Source: Ancylobacter sp. IITR112 (lineage in GTDB: Bacteria; Pseudomonadota; Alphaproteobacteria; Rhizobiales; Xanthobacteraceae). From it: DNA of 64,000 bases. Position numbers and translations under genes: made by a program. Below the pieces are notes generated by a model. The model made no database searches, was not told the DNA's origin, and saw nothing but the letters and a program-made list of their open reading frames with translations. This document shows positions 7,193-15,528 of this stretch, one piece after another (the stretch's first letter is position 1; every line of letters starts with the position of its first letter). The DNA lies in NCBI RefSeq assembly GCF_041415945.1, contig NZ_JBGCUS010000001.1, positions 3,472,001 to 3,536,000 on the forward strand, in the 5' to 3' direction.

Positions 7193-8722
7193 ATGGACGC
7201 GCTCGCCTCCCTCGCCCAGGGCTTCGCCGTCGCCCTCACCCCGACCAACCTTCTGTTCGTCTTCATCGGCGTCACCCTCGGCCAGTTGATCGGCGCGCTG
7301 CCCGGCATCGGCCCCTCCGCCGGCATGGCGCTGCTGCTGCCGGTGACCTTCGGCCTCGAACCCGTCACCGCCCTGGTGATGCTCTCCGGCATCATGTATG
7401 GCGGCATGTATGGCGGCACCCTCACCTCGGTGCTGGTCAACGTGCCCGGCGAGGCCGCCAGCGTGATGACGGCGGTGGATGGCAACCAGCTCGCCCGGCA
7501 GGGCCGGGCCGGGCAGGCGCTCGCCGCCGCCGCGATCGGTTCTTTCCTCGCCGGCATCGGCGCTGTCACGGCGCTGGTCTTCCTCACCCCCGCGCTCAGC
7601 GCCTTCGCCCTCGGTTTCTCCGCGCCGGAATATTTCCTGCTCGCGCTGCTCGGCATCACCGCCACGGCCAGCCTCGGCACCGGCTCGGCGCTGAAGGCGA
7701 TGATCGGCGCGGCGCTCGGGCTCATCATCGCGCTGGTCGGCACTGATCCGATCCAGGGCACGTCGCGCCTCACCTTCGGCTCGCTGGAACTGCTGGAGGG
7801 CATCGACTTCCTGCCCGTCGCCATCGGCGTGTTCGGCATCGCCGAAATCCTCGTCTCGATGGAACAGACGCAGGCCAGCCAGGCGGTCCGCACGCGGCTG
7901 CGCGACATGTGGCTCACCCGCCGCGACTGGGTGGAGTGCCGGATGGCGATGCTGCGCGGCGGCACGCTCGGCTTCGTCATCGGGCTGATGCCCGGCGCCG
8001 GCCCCACCGTCGCCGCGCTCATGGCCTATGTGCTGGAAAAGAAGATGAGCCGCCATCCCGAACGTTTCGGCCATGGCGCGCTCGACGGCGTGGCGGCGGC
8101 GGAATCGGCCAACAACTCGGCCGCCCATGGCGCCATGGTGCCGATGCTGGCGCTGGGCATTCCCGGCTCGGCCTCCACCGCCGTGCTGCTGGCGGCGCTG
8201 GTGCTGCTGGGCATCCGCCCCGGCCCGATGCTGCTGACCGAGCAGGCCGACCTCGTCTGGGGGCTGATCGCCTCGATGTTCATCGGCAATGTCATGCTGC
8301 TGGTGATGAACCTGCCGCTGGCGCCGCTCTTCGCCAGCGTGCTGCGCATTCCCTATTCCTATCTGGTGCCGGCCATCCTCATCATCTCGCTGGTCGGCGC
8401 CTATGCCATCAGCCTCAGCCTGTTCAATGTCGGGCTGACGCTGTTCTTCGGCATGGTCGGCTATCTCATGATCCGCGCCGACATTCCCCGCGCGCCGCTG
8501 GTGCTGGCGGTGGTGCTGGCGCCGCTGATGGAAAGCTCGCTGCGCCAGAGCCTGATGCTGTCGGAAGGCAGCGCCGCCATCTTCGTGCAGCGCCCGCTCG
8601 CCGCCGTGCTGACCCTGCTGGTGATCGGCTCGCTGGCCCTGCCGCTGTTCGGCTTCTTCCTCGCCCGCCGCGCGGCCCGCCGCGCCGGGGTGAGCGAGGC
8701 TCTCTCCCATTCCTCCGACTAG
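7193..8722 (+). CDS. Tripartite tricarboxylate transporter, large membrane subunit (TctA family)
   Basis: A 509-residue multi-spanning permease of the TctA family. Characteristic blocks are GALPGIGPSAGMALLLPVTF near residue 35, MYGGMYGGTLTSVLVNVPGE near 70 and, in the second half, GLMPGAGPTVAALMAYVLEK and GIPGSASTAVLL, the paired motifs of the two internal repeats. It forms the transport channel with TctB and takes ligand from TctC. Its TAG stop is followed within 10 bases by the amidohydrolase start, so transport and first catabolic genes are probably on one message. Confidence 0.93.
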   Translation: MDALASLAQGFAVALTPTNLLFVFIGVTLGQLIGALPGIGPSAGMALLLPVTFGLEPVTALVMLSGIMYGGMYGGTLTSVLVNVPGEAASVMTAVDGNQLARQGRAGQALAAAAIGSFLAGIGAVTALVFLTPALSAFALGFSAPEYFLLALLGITATASLGTGSALKAMIGAALGLIIALVGTDPIQGTSRLTFGSLELLEGIDFLPVAIGVFGIAEILVSMEQTQASQAVRTRLRDMWLTRRDWVECRMAMLRGGTLGFVIGLMPGAGPTVAALMAYVLEKKMSRHPERFGHGALDGVAAAESANNSAAHGAMVPMLALGIPGSASTAVLLAALVLLGIRPGPMLLTEQADLVWGLIASMFIGNVMLLVMNLPLAPLFASVLRIPYSYLVPAILIISLVGAYAISLSLFNVGLTLFFGMVGYLMIRADIPRAPLVLAVVLAPLMESSLRQSLMLSEGSAAIFVQRPLAAVLTLLVIGSLALPLFGFFLARRAARRAGVSEALSHSSD

Positions 8723-8731
8723 GTGCCGCGC

Positions 8732-9760
8732 ATGAGCTTCTCCCCCGTCATCGACGTTCACGCCCATATCCTCACCGAGGAGATGATGGCCCGCATGCGG
8801 CGCGAGGCGCCCGATATCGGCCCGACCCTCACCGAGGTCGACGCGGAAGGCGGCGTGCTCACCGTGGGCGACATCGTCCAGAGGCCCTTTCCGCGCGGCG
8901 GCTGGGACCTCGACCGGCGGCTCGCCGATCTCGACATCGCCGGCTTCGACCTGCAGGTGCTGTCGAACTGCCCGCAGACCTTCCTCTATGAGCGCGAGGC
9001 GGCGCTCACCGGCGCACTGTGCCAGATCCAGAACGAGGCGATTTCCGAACTGGTGCGCCGCCATCCCGACCGCTTCCTCGGCATCGCCACACTGCCGATG
9101 CAGGATCCCGCCCTGGCGGCGGACGAGCTGCGCCGCGCCGTCACCTCGCTCGGTCTGAAGGGGGCGCAGATCGGCTCGCATATCGAAGGCCGCAATCTCG
9201 ACCACCCCTCCCTGGAGCCGGTCTGGGCGACGGCGGCGGAGCTCGGCGCCTTCATCCTCATTCACCCGCAGAAGACGGCGGCGGGCGAGCGCACCCGGGA
9301 ATTCTATCTCAAGAACCTCATCGGCAACCCGCTGGAGACCACCATCGCCGCCGCCTCGCTGGTGTTCGGCGGGGTGCTGGAGCGCTACCCGGAATTGCGC
9401 GTCTGCCTCGTCCATGGCGGCGGCTTCCTGCCGTTCCAGACCGGCCGGATGATCCATGGCTGGCAGGAGCGGCCGGAATGCCGGCGCTTCATCAGGGAAA
9501 GTCCCGAAGTCTCCATCCGCCGGCTGTATTTTGACACGCTCACCCATTTCGGCCCGGCGCTGCGCTACCTCACCGACACGTTCGGCGCCGGCCATGTGCT
9601 GCTCGGCTCGGACTATCCCTTCGACATGGGCACGCTCGAAGGCGCCCGGCAGGTGCGCGCGGCCGGGCTGGCCCGCGCGCAGGAGGAGGCGATCCTCGGC
9701 CGCACGGCGGGCGGCTGGTTCGGCGTCGAGGTCGCGGCGGATGCCGCGGCGGGCGCCTGA
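8732..9760 (+). CDS. Amidohydrolase-2 family protein (ACMSD/gamma-resorcylate decarboxylase-like)
   Basis: A 342-residue metal-dependent TIM-barrel enzyme. Ligands visible are DVHAHIL (His10, His12), the His of LIHPQK, the His of VHGGGFLPF and the Asp of LGSDYPFDMG. This pattern is that of aminocarboxymuconate-semialdehyde decarboxylase and related non-oxidative decarboxylases or hydrolases. A role removing a carboxyl group from, or opening, the imported compound fits the transporter context; the substrate is unknown. I chose ATG 8732; a GTG at 8723, immediately after the TctA stop, would add three residues. Confidence 0.85.
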   Translation: MSFSPVIDVHAHILTEEMMARMRREAPDIGPTLTEVDAEGGVLTVGDIVQRPFPRGGWDLDRRLADLDIAGFDLQVLSNCPQTFLYEREAALTGALCQIQNEAISELVRRHPDRFLGIATLPMQDPALAADELRRAVTSLGLKGAQIGSHIEGRNLDHPSLEPVWATAAELGAFILIHPQKTAAGERTREFYLKNLIGNPLETTIAAASLVFGGVLERYPELRVCLVHGGGFLPFQTGRMIHGWQERPECRRFIRESPEVSIRRLYFDTLTHFGPALRYLTDTFGAGHVLLGSDYPFDMGTLEGARQVRAAGLARAQEEAILGRTAGGWFGVEVAADAAAGA

Positions 9761-9777
9761 AGCGCTAGGAGACCGCG

Positions 9778-10188
9778 ATGCATCCCCCCGCCATTCTCCG
9801 CCCCGCCGACCTCCCCGTCACCGAACGCGGCGGCGGCGCGCGCACGACGCGCCTCGTCACCGCCGCGCTCGGCTCGCAGCGCCTGCTCAACGGCATCACC
9901 CACTTCGGGCCGGGCGCCAGCATCCCGCTGCACAGCCATAACTGCGAGGAAAGCGTCATCATCCTCGACGGCGACGCGGTGTTCGAGATCGACGGCGTGA
10001 CGCATGAGCTGACCCGCCACGACACGACCTGGATCCCGCCGGGAGTGCCGCACCGCTTCCGCAATGCCTCGGACAGCGCGCCGCTCGCCATTTTCTGGAC
10101 CTATGCCGACATCGCCGCCACCCGCACCCTGGCGGCGACCGGGGAGACCCGCTCCATCGCCTCCGAACATGCGGGGGAGACATCATGA
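9778..10188 (+). CDS. Cupin-domain protein
   Basis: A 136-residue single-cupin protein. The first metal-binding motif is LHSHNCEESVIILDG (two His and Glu), and the second includes WIPPGVPHRF. Such small cupins act as metal-dependent isomerases, dioxygenases or accessory domains, so the chemistry cannot be fixed. AGGAG precedes the ATG. The TGA stop overlaps the start of the next gene as ATGA, a sign of translational coupling to the dehydrogenase. Confidence 0.8.
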   Translation: MHPPAILRPADLPVTERGGGARTTRLVTAALGSQRLLNGITHFGPGASIPLHSHNCEESVIILDGDAVFEIDGVTHELTRHDTTWIPPGVPHRFRNASDSAPLAIFWTYADIAATRTLAATGETRSIASEHAGETS

Positions 10189-11279
10189 ACGCTGTTCCCC
10201 AACCTTTGCCGGCGGCCGGCGAGCGCCTGCCGGCCCCGGCGCTTGCGGGGCTGATCGCCGACGCCCTCGGCGTCTGCGGTCTGCCCTCCGACGACGCCGC
10301 CAGCGTCGCCGAGCTGATGGTCGAGGCCGATCTCACCGGCGCCGACGGCCATGGCATCTTCCGGCTGGCGCAATATGTCCGCCGCCTGCGCGGCGGCGGC
10401 GTCAATCCCCGGCCGGCGATCACGGCACAGCGCCTCGCCCCGGCGCTGGCGCGGGTGGATGGCGACAATGGCATGGGGCATCTGGTGATGCGGCGGGCGA
10501 CGGAGATCGCCGTCGACATCGCCACGGAGGCCGGCCTCGGCTGGGTCGGCGTGCGCCGCTCCAACCATGCCGGCCCCGCGTCGCTCTATGTCGACAGCCT
10601 CGCCCGGCGCGGCTTCATTGGCATCTATTCGGTCGTCGCCAGCGCCAATCACATGGCGCCCTGGGGCGGCACCTCCCTGCTGCTCGGCACCAACCCGCTC
10701 GCCATCGCCATTCCCGGCGGCGCGGGCGCCCCGCCGGTGCTGCTCGACATCGCCACGACGGTCGTCTCCTACGGCACGGTGAAGAAGCATGTGCTGAACG
10801 GCACGCCGATGCCCGAGGGCTGGATGGTCAGCAAGATCGACGGCACCCCGGTCACCGACCCCGCGCGCAGCGGCGAGGGCGTGCTGCTGCCTATTGGCGG
10901 CCACAAGGGTTCGGGTCTCGCCCTCATGCTCGGCCTGCTGGCGGGCACGCTCAACGGCGCCGCCTTCGGCAGCGAGGTGGTGGACTTCAACGCCGATTCC
11001 TCGACCGAGACCAATACCGGGCACTTCATCCTGGCGCTGGATGTCGGCCGCTTCATGCCGCTGGAAGTCTTCGCCGCCACCATGGCACGCCAGCTCGACG
11101 AGCTGCGCCATGACGCGCCGCTGCCGGGCACGGACGGCGTGCGCATTCCCGGCGACCGGCGGGCGGTCCTGCGCGCGGCGCGGCTGCGCGAGGGCGTGCC
11201 GCTGCCCGCCCCGCTGCGCCGGCAGCTCGACGACCTCGCCGCCACGCTCGGCATAGCGCCGCTCGCGGCCCGCTTTTGA
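10185..11279 (+). CDS. Ldh/malate dehydrogenase-2 family oxidoreductase
   Basis: A 364-residue NAD(P)-dependent dehydrogenase of the family that includes ureidoglycolate, sulfolactate and 2,3-diketogulonate reductases, not the Rossmann malate dehydrogenases. Motifs: GADGHGIFRLAQYV near residue 53, VRRSNHAGPASLY with likely catalytic His128, APWGGTSLLLGTNPLAIAIP for cofactor, and PIGGHKGSGLALM. It most likely oxidises or reduces a 2-hydroxy/2-keto acid in the pathway. It is coupled by ATGA overlap to the upstream cupin and lies 16 bases before another cupin. Confidence 0.87.
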   Translation: MNAVPQPLPAAGERLPAPALAGLIADALGVCGLPSDDAASVAELMVEADLTGADGHGIFRLAQYVRRLRGGGVNPRPAITAQRLAPALARVDGDNGMGHLVMRRATEIAVDIATEAGLGWVGVRRSNHAGPASLYVDSLARRGFIGIYSVVASANHMAPWGGTSLLLGTNPLAIAIPGGAGAPPVLLDIATTVVSYGTVKKHVLNGTPMPEGWMVSKIDGTPVTDPARSGEGVLLPIGGHKGSGLALMLGLLAGTLNGAAFGSEVVDFNADSSTETNTGHFILALDVGRFMPLEVFAATMARQLDELRHDAPLPGTDGVRIPGDRRAVLRAARLREGVPLPAPLRRQLDDLAATLGIAPLAARF

Positions 11280-11295
11280 CCATCAGGAGATCCCC

Positions 11296-11766
11296 ATGTC
11301 CGCCTCCCCCGAACCCGCGTCGCCGGCCGGCCGCGCCACGATCAACGAGGGCGCCTTCAAGGCCGGCGACGGCGCCTATCTGTTCCAGCTCGACGCGCTC
11401 TCCGCCATCGAGGGCGGCCCCGGCTATTCCACCGCCATTGGCAGCGTGGTGGAAGGCATCCGCACCCAGTGCGGGCTGATGCGCAAGGCGCGCGGCACCG
11501 GCGCCCGGCCGCATTCCCACCCCAATGAGCAATGGAACTATGTGGTGCAGGGCCGCCTGCGGGTGAATATCGAGGGCGAGCCGGAACGCATCGCCGGACC
11601 CGGCACGCTGGTCTATTTCCCACCGGGCGTGATCCATTCGACGGTGGCGCTACCGGAGGAGGACGTGGTGTTCTTCGTGGTCAAGGACACCACCCATGGC
11701 ATAGCGGGCAAAGCCGCCGATGGCACGATGAGCGGCGGGCACTACGACACCCCCGCCTCCTCATAG
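11296..11766 (+). CDS. Cupin-domain protein (second)
   Basis: A 156-residue cupin. The metal site is visible in RPHSHPNEQWNYVVQG (His, His, Glu-like region) and in YFPPGVIHST. It is only distantly similar to the cupin at 9778, so a recent duplication is unlikely. AGGAG precedes the ATG. It is the last gene of the first plus-strand run: its final 25 bases overlap the 3' end of the convergent LysR gene. Function is probably a small metalloenzyme step or ligand sensing. Confidence 0.78.
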   Translation: MSASPEPASPAGRATINEGAFKAGDGAYLFQLDALSAIEGGPGYSTAIGSVVEGIRTQCGLMRKARGTGARPHSHPNEQWNYVVQGRLRVNIEGEPERIAGPGTLVYFPPGVIHSTVALPEEDVVFFVVKDTTHGIAGKAADGTMSGGHYDTPASS

Positions 11767-12728
11767 ACCCCGGCGCGCGGGCCCCACACCGCGCCGATGC
11801 GGTCGGTTTCCTGGCCCAGCACATCGAGAAAGGCGGCGGCGGGCGGGGGGAGCGGGCGCCGCGCCGGCTCGATCAGCATCAGGTCCATGCCGAGCGGCGG
11901 ATCGGCGATCGGGTTCACCGCGAACCGGCCCACGGCGTCCGTGCCCGGCCGGGGCCGTCCCGTGCCGTCGACCTCGGGCGCCATCATCAGCCCGGGCAGC
12001 ACGGCGACCCAGTCGGTGGAGGCGACGAAGTCGAGCGTGCCCATCATGGCGTCGAGTTCGAGCCGCCGCTCGACGGCGACACGGTTGCTGGCGAGATAGG
12101 TCTCGATATTGGCGCGGCGCGCATTCTGCATTCCCGGCACCACCAGCTTGAGCGGTCCCAATTCGGCGAGGCGCACCGGGCGCAGATGCTCAAGCCCCGC
12201 CGCGGCGCTGGAGACCAGCACCTCCGGCGTATAGGCGAAGCGCGTCGTGCGCACCCCCACCATGCCGGTCGAGGCCGGCACGATGGCGAAGTCGAGATCG
12301 CCCGCCCGCACCTGCTGGGTCAGATTGGCCGAATAGGCTTCGACGATCCGCACCACCACATTGGGATGGGCGGCGACAAAGCGCGCCAGCGCCGGCGCCA
12401 GCACCGAGCGCGTCATGGTCGGCATCAACCCCACCACCAGTTCGCCGTCAAAGCCGGTGCCGAACCGCCCGAGCGCGCGGTTCGCCAGCGCGTTGAGGCG
12501 CAGCAGCTCGATGCAATGGCGGTAATAGGTCTCGCCGGCCGGCGTCGGCTGCACCGTGCCGCCGCCGCGCACGAACAGCTTCACCCCGAACCGGTCCTCG
12601 ATCTTGCGGATATGCTGCGACACGCCGGACTGGGTGGCGTTTTCCCGCTGCGCCGCCGCGGTGAAGGAGCGCTCCTCATAGGTCGCCACGAACAGCCGGA
12701 CATCGCGCAGGGTCTCGCTCATCGCCAT
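11742..12728 (-). CDS. LysR-family transcriptional regulator
   Basis: A 328-residue LysR regulator. The N-terminal helix-turn-helix region is LRDVRLFVATYEERSFTAAA, followed by ATQSGVSQHIRKIEDRFGVKLF; the rest is the periplasmic-binding-like effector domain. Three clustered ATGs exist; 12728 is best spaced from AGGAAAG. It diverges from the flavin reductase gene (start 12800), the usual arrangement for a LysR controlling its neighbour, with a symmetric site between them. It also converges on, and overlaps, the second cupin gene. The likely inducer is a pathway intermediate; this is inference. Confidence 0.9.
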   Translation of the reverse strand: MAMSETLRDVRLFVATYEERSFTAAAQRENATQSGVSQHIRKIEDRFGVKLFVRGGGTVQPTPAGETYYRHCIELLRLNALANRALGRFGTGFDGELVVGLMPTMTRSVLAPALARFVAAHPNVVVRIVEAYSANLTQQVRAGDLDFAIVPASTGMVGVRTTRFAYTPEVLVSSAAAGLEHLRPVRLAELGPLKLVVPGMQNARRANIETYLASNRVAVERRLELDAMMGTLDFVASTDWVAVLPGLMMAPEVDGTGRPRPGTDAVGRFAVNPIADPPLGMDLMLIEPARRPLPPPAAAFLDVLGQETDRIGAVWGPRAGVYEEAGVS

Positions 12729-12749
12729 CATCTTTCCTGATCGAGGCGA

Positions 12750-12798
12750 GCAGATCATATCATTTCTGCAGCGGGGCCGGCATCCCTAAGCTTGCCGG
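12750..12798. promoter_or_regulatory. Divergent promoter region with LysR-type inverted repeat and a start-proximal hairpin
   Basis: GCAGA-N10-TCTGC (12750-12769) surrounds an AT-rich ATCATATCATT and has the size of a LysR box. Next, CCGGCA-N10-TGCCGG (12777-12798) ends one base before the flavin reductase ATG, so the message could fold over its own start. No purine-rich ribosome site is visible for that gene. The 71-base gap contains nothing else. Confidence 0.35.
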
Positions 12799-12799
12799 C

Positions 12800-13354
12800 A
12801 TGAGCGAACACATCATCACCTTCGCCTCGGGCGACGATCACGGCCACTTCCGGCGGGCGCTCGGCCGCTTCGCCACCGGCGTGACCATCGTCACCACCCG
12901 CACCAAGCAGGGCAAGCTGGAGGGCCTCACCGCCAACAGCTTCTCCTCGGTCTCGCTCGACCCGCCGCTGGTACTGTGGAGCCTCAGGCGGGAGGCGCCC
13001 TCGCGCAGCAGCTTCACCGAGGCCGGCCATTTCGCCGTCAACGTGCTCGGCACGCACCAGGCGCATCTGTGCCGGCACTTCGCCACCCCGCACCCCGACA
13101 AGTTCGGCGAGGTGGCGCACGCCATTGGCACGCATGGCTCGCCGCTGATCGCCGACGCCATCGCCCGCTTCGAATGCCGCACCGAACAGCTCATCGAGGC
13201 CGGCGACCACCTCATCTTCATCGGCCGGGTGCTGCGCGCCGCCCATCGCGACGGCGAGCCGCTGGTCTACGCGACCGGCGCGCTGTGCAGCCCCGCCGCC
13301 CTGCCGCCCCACTGCGCCAACGCCAACGCCGCGAACCGGGAACGCGCCTCATGA
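12800..13354 (+). CDS. Flavin reductase (FMN-dependent, HpaC/RutF-type)
   Basis: A 184-residue flavin reductase-like protein. Family features are FRRALGRFATGVTIVTT near the start, GLTANSFSSVSLDPPLVLWSL in the flavin-binding region, and HFAVNVLG. Enzymes of this type use NAD(P)H to make free reduced flavin for a partner monooxygenase. The partner is evident: the LLM-class gene starts inside this gene's stop (ATGA at 13351-13354). The two therefore form a two-component monooxygenase translated together. Confidence 0.9.
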   Translation: MSEHIITFASGDDHGHFRRALGRFATGVTIVTTRTKQGKLEGLTANSFSSVSLDPPLVLWSLRREAPSRSSFTEAGHFAVNVLGTHQAHLCRHFATPHPDKFGEVAHAIGTHGSPLIADAIARFECRTEQLIEAGDHLIFIGRVLRAAHRDGEPLVYATGALCSPAALPPHCANANAANRERAS

Positions 13355-14451
13355 AACTCGGCTTCTTCACCATGCCGATCCATCCCCTGCACCGTAGCCT
13401 GACCGAGACGCTGCAGGAGGATCGCGACTTCTGCCTCATCGCCGAGAAGCTCGGCTTCTGCGAGGGCTTCTTCGGCGAGCATGTCACCGACGGCGCGGAG
13501 ACCATCACCTCCTCGCTGATCTTCATCGCCTGGCTGCTGAGCGAGACAAGCACCATCCGCCTCGGCTCGGGCACCATCAACCTGCCGAACCAGCATCCCG
13601 CCCGCGTCGCCGGCGAGGTCGCCATGCTCGACCACATGGCGCGGGGCCGCTACATCATGGGCATCAGCCCGGGCGGCCTGCTCTCCGATGCGGAAGTGTT
13701 CGGCAATCTCGACAAGAACCGCACCGAAATGTTCGTCGAGGCGATCGACCATATTCTCGGCATCTGGTCGGGCGAAGCGCCCTATCGGCGCGAAGGCAAG
13801 CACTGGTCCATTTCCACCGAGCGCACCTTCCTTCCCGCGCTCGGCCAGGGCGTGATGCACAGGCCCTATCAGCGTCCGCACCCGCCGATCGTCATCACCG
13901 CCGTCGCCCCCTTCTCCAAGGGCGTGACCGAGGCGGCACAGCGCGGCTGGGAGCCGATTTCCGCCAATTTCCTGCTGCCGGTCTGGGTCAAGACCCACTG
14001 GCCGAAATATGTCGAGGGCTGCGAGAAGGCCGGCCGCCCCGCCGATCCCGCCAATTGGCGCGTGGCCAAGAGCATCTTCGTCGCCGACGATCTCGCCACC
14101 GCCCGCCGCTACGCCACCGAGCCGGGCAGCCCCTATTACGCCTATTACAACTCGCTGGCGACCAAGCTGGTGGGTAATGGCCGTGCCAACCTGTTCAAGC
14201 GCGACCCCTCGGCGCCGGACAGTTCGGTCACGGTCGACAGCGTGCTGGCCGATCTCGTCATCTGGGGCACGCCCGACAAGGTGGCGGACGAACTCGCCGC
14301 GTTCCAGGATGAGATCGGCGCATTCGGCACGCTGCTCTATGCCGGCCATGACTGGGCCGACCGGACGCTCGCCATCCGCTCGATGGAATTGATGGCGGAA
14401 AAGGTCATACCCGCAGTCAATGCTGGACGCCGCTCCGCCGCGGCCGAATAA
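13351..14451 (+). CDS. LLM-class flavin-dependent monooxygenase
   Basis: A 366-residue member of the bacterial luciferase-like TIM-barrel family. Diagnostic stretches are MKLGFFTMPIHP, EKLGFCEGFFGEH, RLGSGTINLPNQHP and MARGRYIMGISPGG, resembling limonene 1,2-monooxygenase-type enzymes. It would use reduced flavin from the coupled reductase to oxygenate its substrate. The combination with a tripartite transporter, a decarboxylase-like amidohydrolase and dehydrogenases suggests attack on an imported organic acid or one of its products; the substrate is not evident. Confidence 0.88.
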   Translation: MKLGFFTMPIHPLHRSLTETLQEDRDFCLIAEKLGFCEGFFGEHVTDGAETITSSLIFIAWLLSETSTIRLGSGTINLPNQHPARVAGEVAMLDHMARGRYIMGISPGGLLSDAEVFGNLDKNRTEMFVEAIDHILGIWSGEAPYRREGKHWSISTERTFLPALGQGVMHRPYQRPHPPIVITAVAPFSKGVTEAAQRGWEPISANFLLPVWVKTHWPKYVEGCEKAGRPADPANWRVAKSIFVADDLATARRYATEPGSPYYAYYNSLATKLVGNGRANLFKRDPSAPDSSVTVDSVLADLVIWGTPDKVADELAAFQDEIGAFGTLLYAGHDWADRTLAIRSMELMAEKVIPAVNAGRRSAAAE

Positions 14452-14497
14452 TGTCGACAGTCAACAGCCGTCGGGACAGGCGGCGACAGGAGGAAAC

Positions 14498-15520
14498 ATG
14501 ATCCGCGCCGCAATCGCCGGGCTGGGCTGGTGGGGCAAGCACATGATCCGCCGCATGGCGGATTCTCCCGAGCTGCGCATCGTCGCCGCCATCGACACCT
14601 CGCAGGCCGAGGCCGCCTTCGCCGCCGAGCATGGCGTTGCGCTCACCACCGACTGGGACACCGTGCTCGGCGATCCCGGCATCGACGCGGTGATCCTGTG
14701 TACGCCCCACTCGCTGCACATGGCGCAGGTGGCCATGGTCGCCCGCGCCGGCAAGCATGTGTTCTGCGAGAAGCCGCTGGCGCTGACCCGCGCCGACGCC
14801 GAGCGTTCCGTCGCCGCTTGCCGCGCCGCTGGTGTCCAGCTCGGCATCGGCCATGAGCGCCGCTACGAACCGGCCATGCTGGAAATCAAGCGGCTGGTGC
14901 AGTCGGGCGCGCTCGGCACCATCGCCCATGTCGAGGCCAATTTCAGCCACGACAAGCTTGCCGCGGTGCCGAAGACCGACTGGCGCGCCTCGCCGGTCGA
15001 CGCGCCCGCCGCCGGCATGACCGCGATGGGCATCCATCTCAGCGACGCCTTTCTCGATCTGTTCGGGCCGATCGACGAGGTCTACGCCCTCACCGCCAGC
15101 CGGGGCTCGGACCGGCCGAATGGCGACGTCGTCTCCGTCCACACCCGCTTCGCCTCCGGCGCCACCGGCTATCTCAACGCCATCCTCGTCACCCCGCTCT
15201 ATATCGGCATGACGGTGTTCGGCACCGAGGCGTGGGTCGAGGCGCGCAACCACACCCACCCCGACACGCCCGGCCCGACCACGCTCACCATCCAGCACAA
15301 GGACGGCCGCCGCGAGGTGCGCGAGTTCGAGTGGACGGACACGGTGCGGGCCAATCTCGAAGCTTTCGCCCGCGCCATCGAAACCGGCGCGCCCTATGTC
15401 TTCACCGACGCGCAGAAAATCGGCAATATCGCGGTGCTGGAAGCCATCTGCCGCTCGGTGGCGACCAATGCCCCGGCCACGGTCGAGGCATTGCGCCCGC
15501 CGCTCGCCGCCAGCGCGTGA
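14498..15520 (+). CDS. Gfo/Idh/MocA-family oxidoreductase (first of three)
   Basis: A 340-residue NAD(P)-dependent oxidoreductase. The Rossmann motif is AIAGLGWWGKHM, and the conserved EKPLAL lysine motif appears as HVFCEKPLALTRADAE. The C-terminal half is the alpha/beta domain with GMTAMGIHLSDAFLDLFGP. AGGAGGAAAC precedes the ATG at 14498, an unusually strong ribosome site. It is 46 bases after the monooxygenase and 8 before the next gene, so it is in the same operon. Substrates of this family include sugars, inositols and dihydrodiols. Confidence 0.87.
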   Translation: MIRAAIAGLGWWGKHMIRRMADSPELRIVAAIDTSQAEAAFAAEHGVALTTDWDTVLGDPGIDAVILCTPHSLHMAQVAMVARAGKHVFCEKPLALTRADAERSVAACRAAGVQLGIGHERRYEPAMLEIKRLVQSGALGTIAHVEANFSHDKLAAVPKTDWRASPVDAPAAGMTAMGIHLSDAFLDLFGPIDEVYALTASRGSDRPNGDVVSVHTRFASGATGYLNAILVTPLYIGMTVFGTEAWVEARNHTHPDTPGPTTLTIQHKDGRREVREFEWTDTVRANLEAFARAIETGAPYVFTDAQKIGNIAVLEAICRSVATNAPATVEALRPPLAASA

Positions 15521-15528
15521 GGACCGCC

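Noticed and set aside
7004..9595. Long minus-strand frame across the TctB-TctA-amidohydrolase genes
   Set aside because: It crosses three well-supported genes and has no recognisable domain.
12800..14451. Flavin reductase and LLM monooxygenase as RutF/RutA of pyrimidine breakdown
   Set aside because: No RutB, RutC, RutD or RutG homologue accompanies them, and the neighbours (amidohydrolase of the ACMSD type, Gfo/Idh/MocA, carboxymuconolactone decarboxylase) do not fit the uracil pathway.
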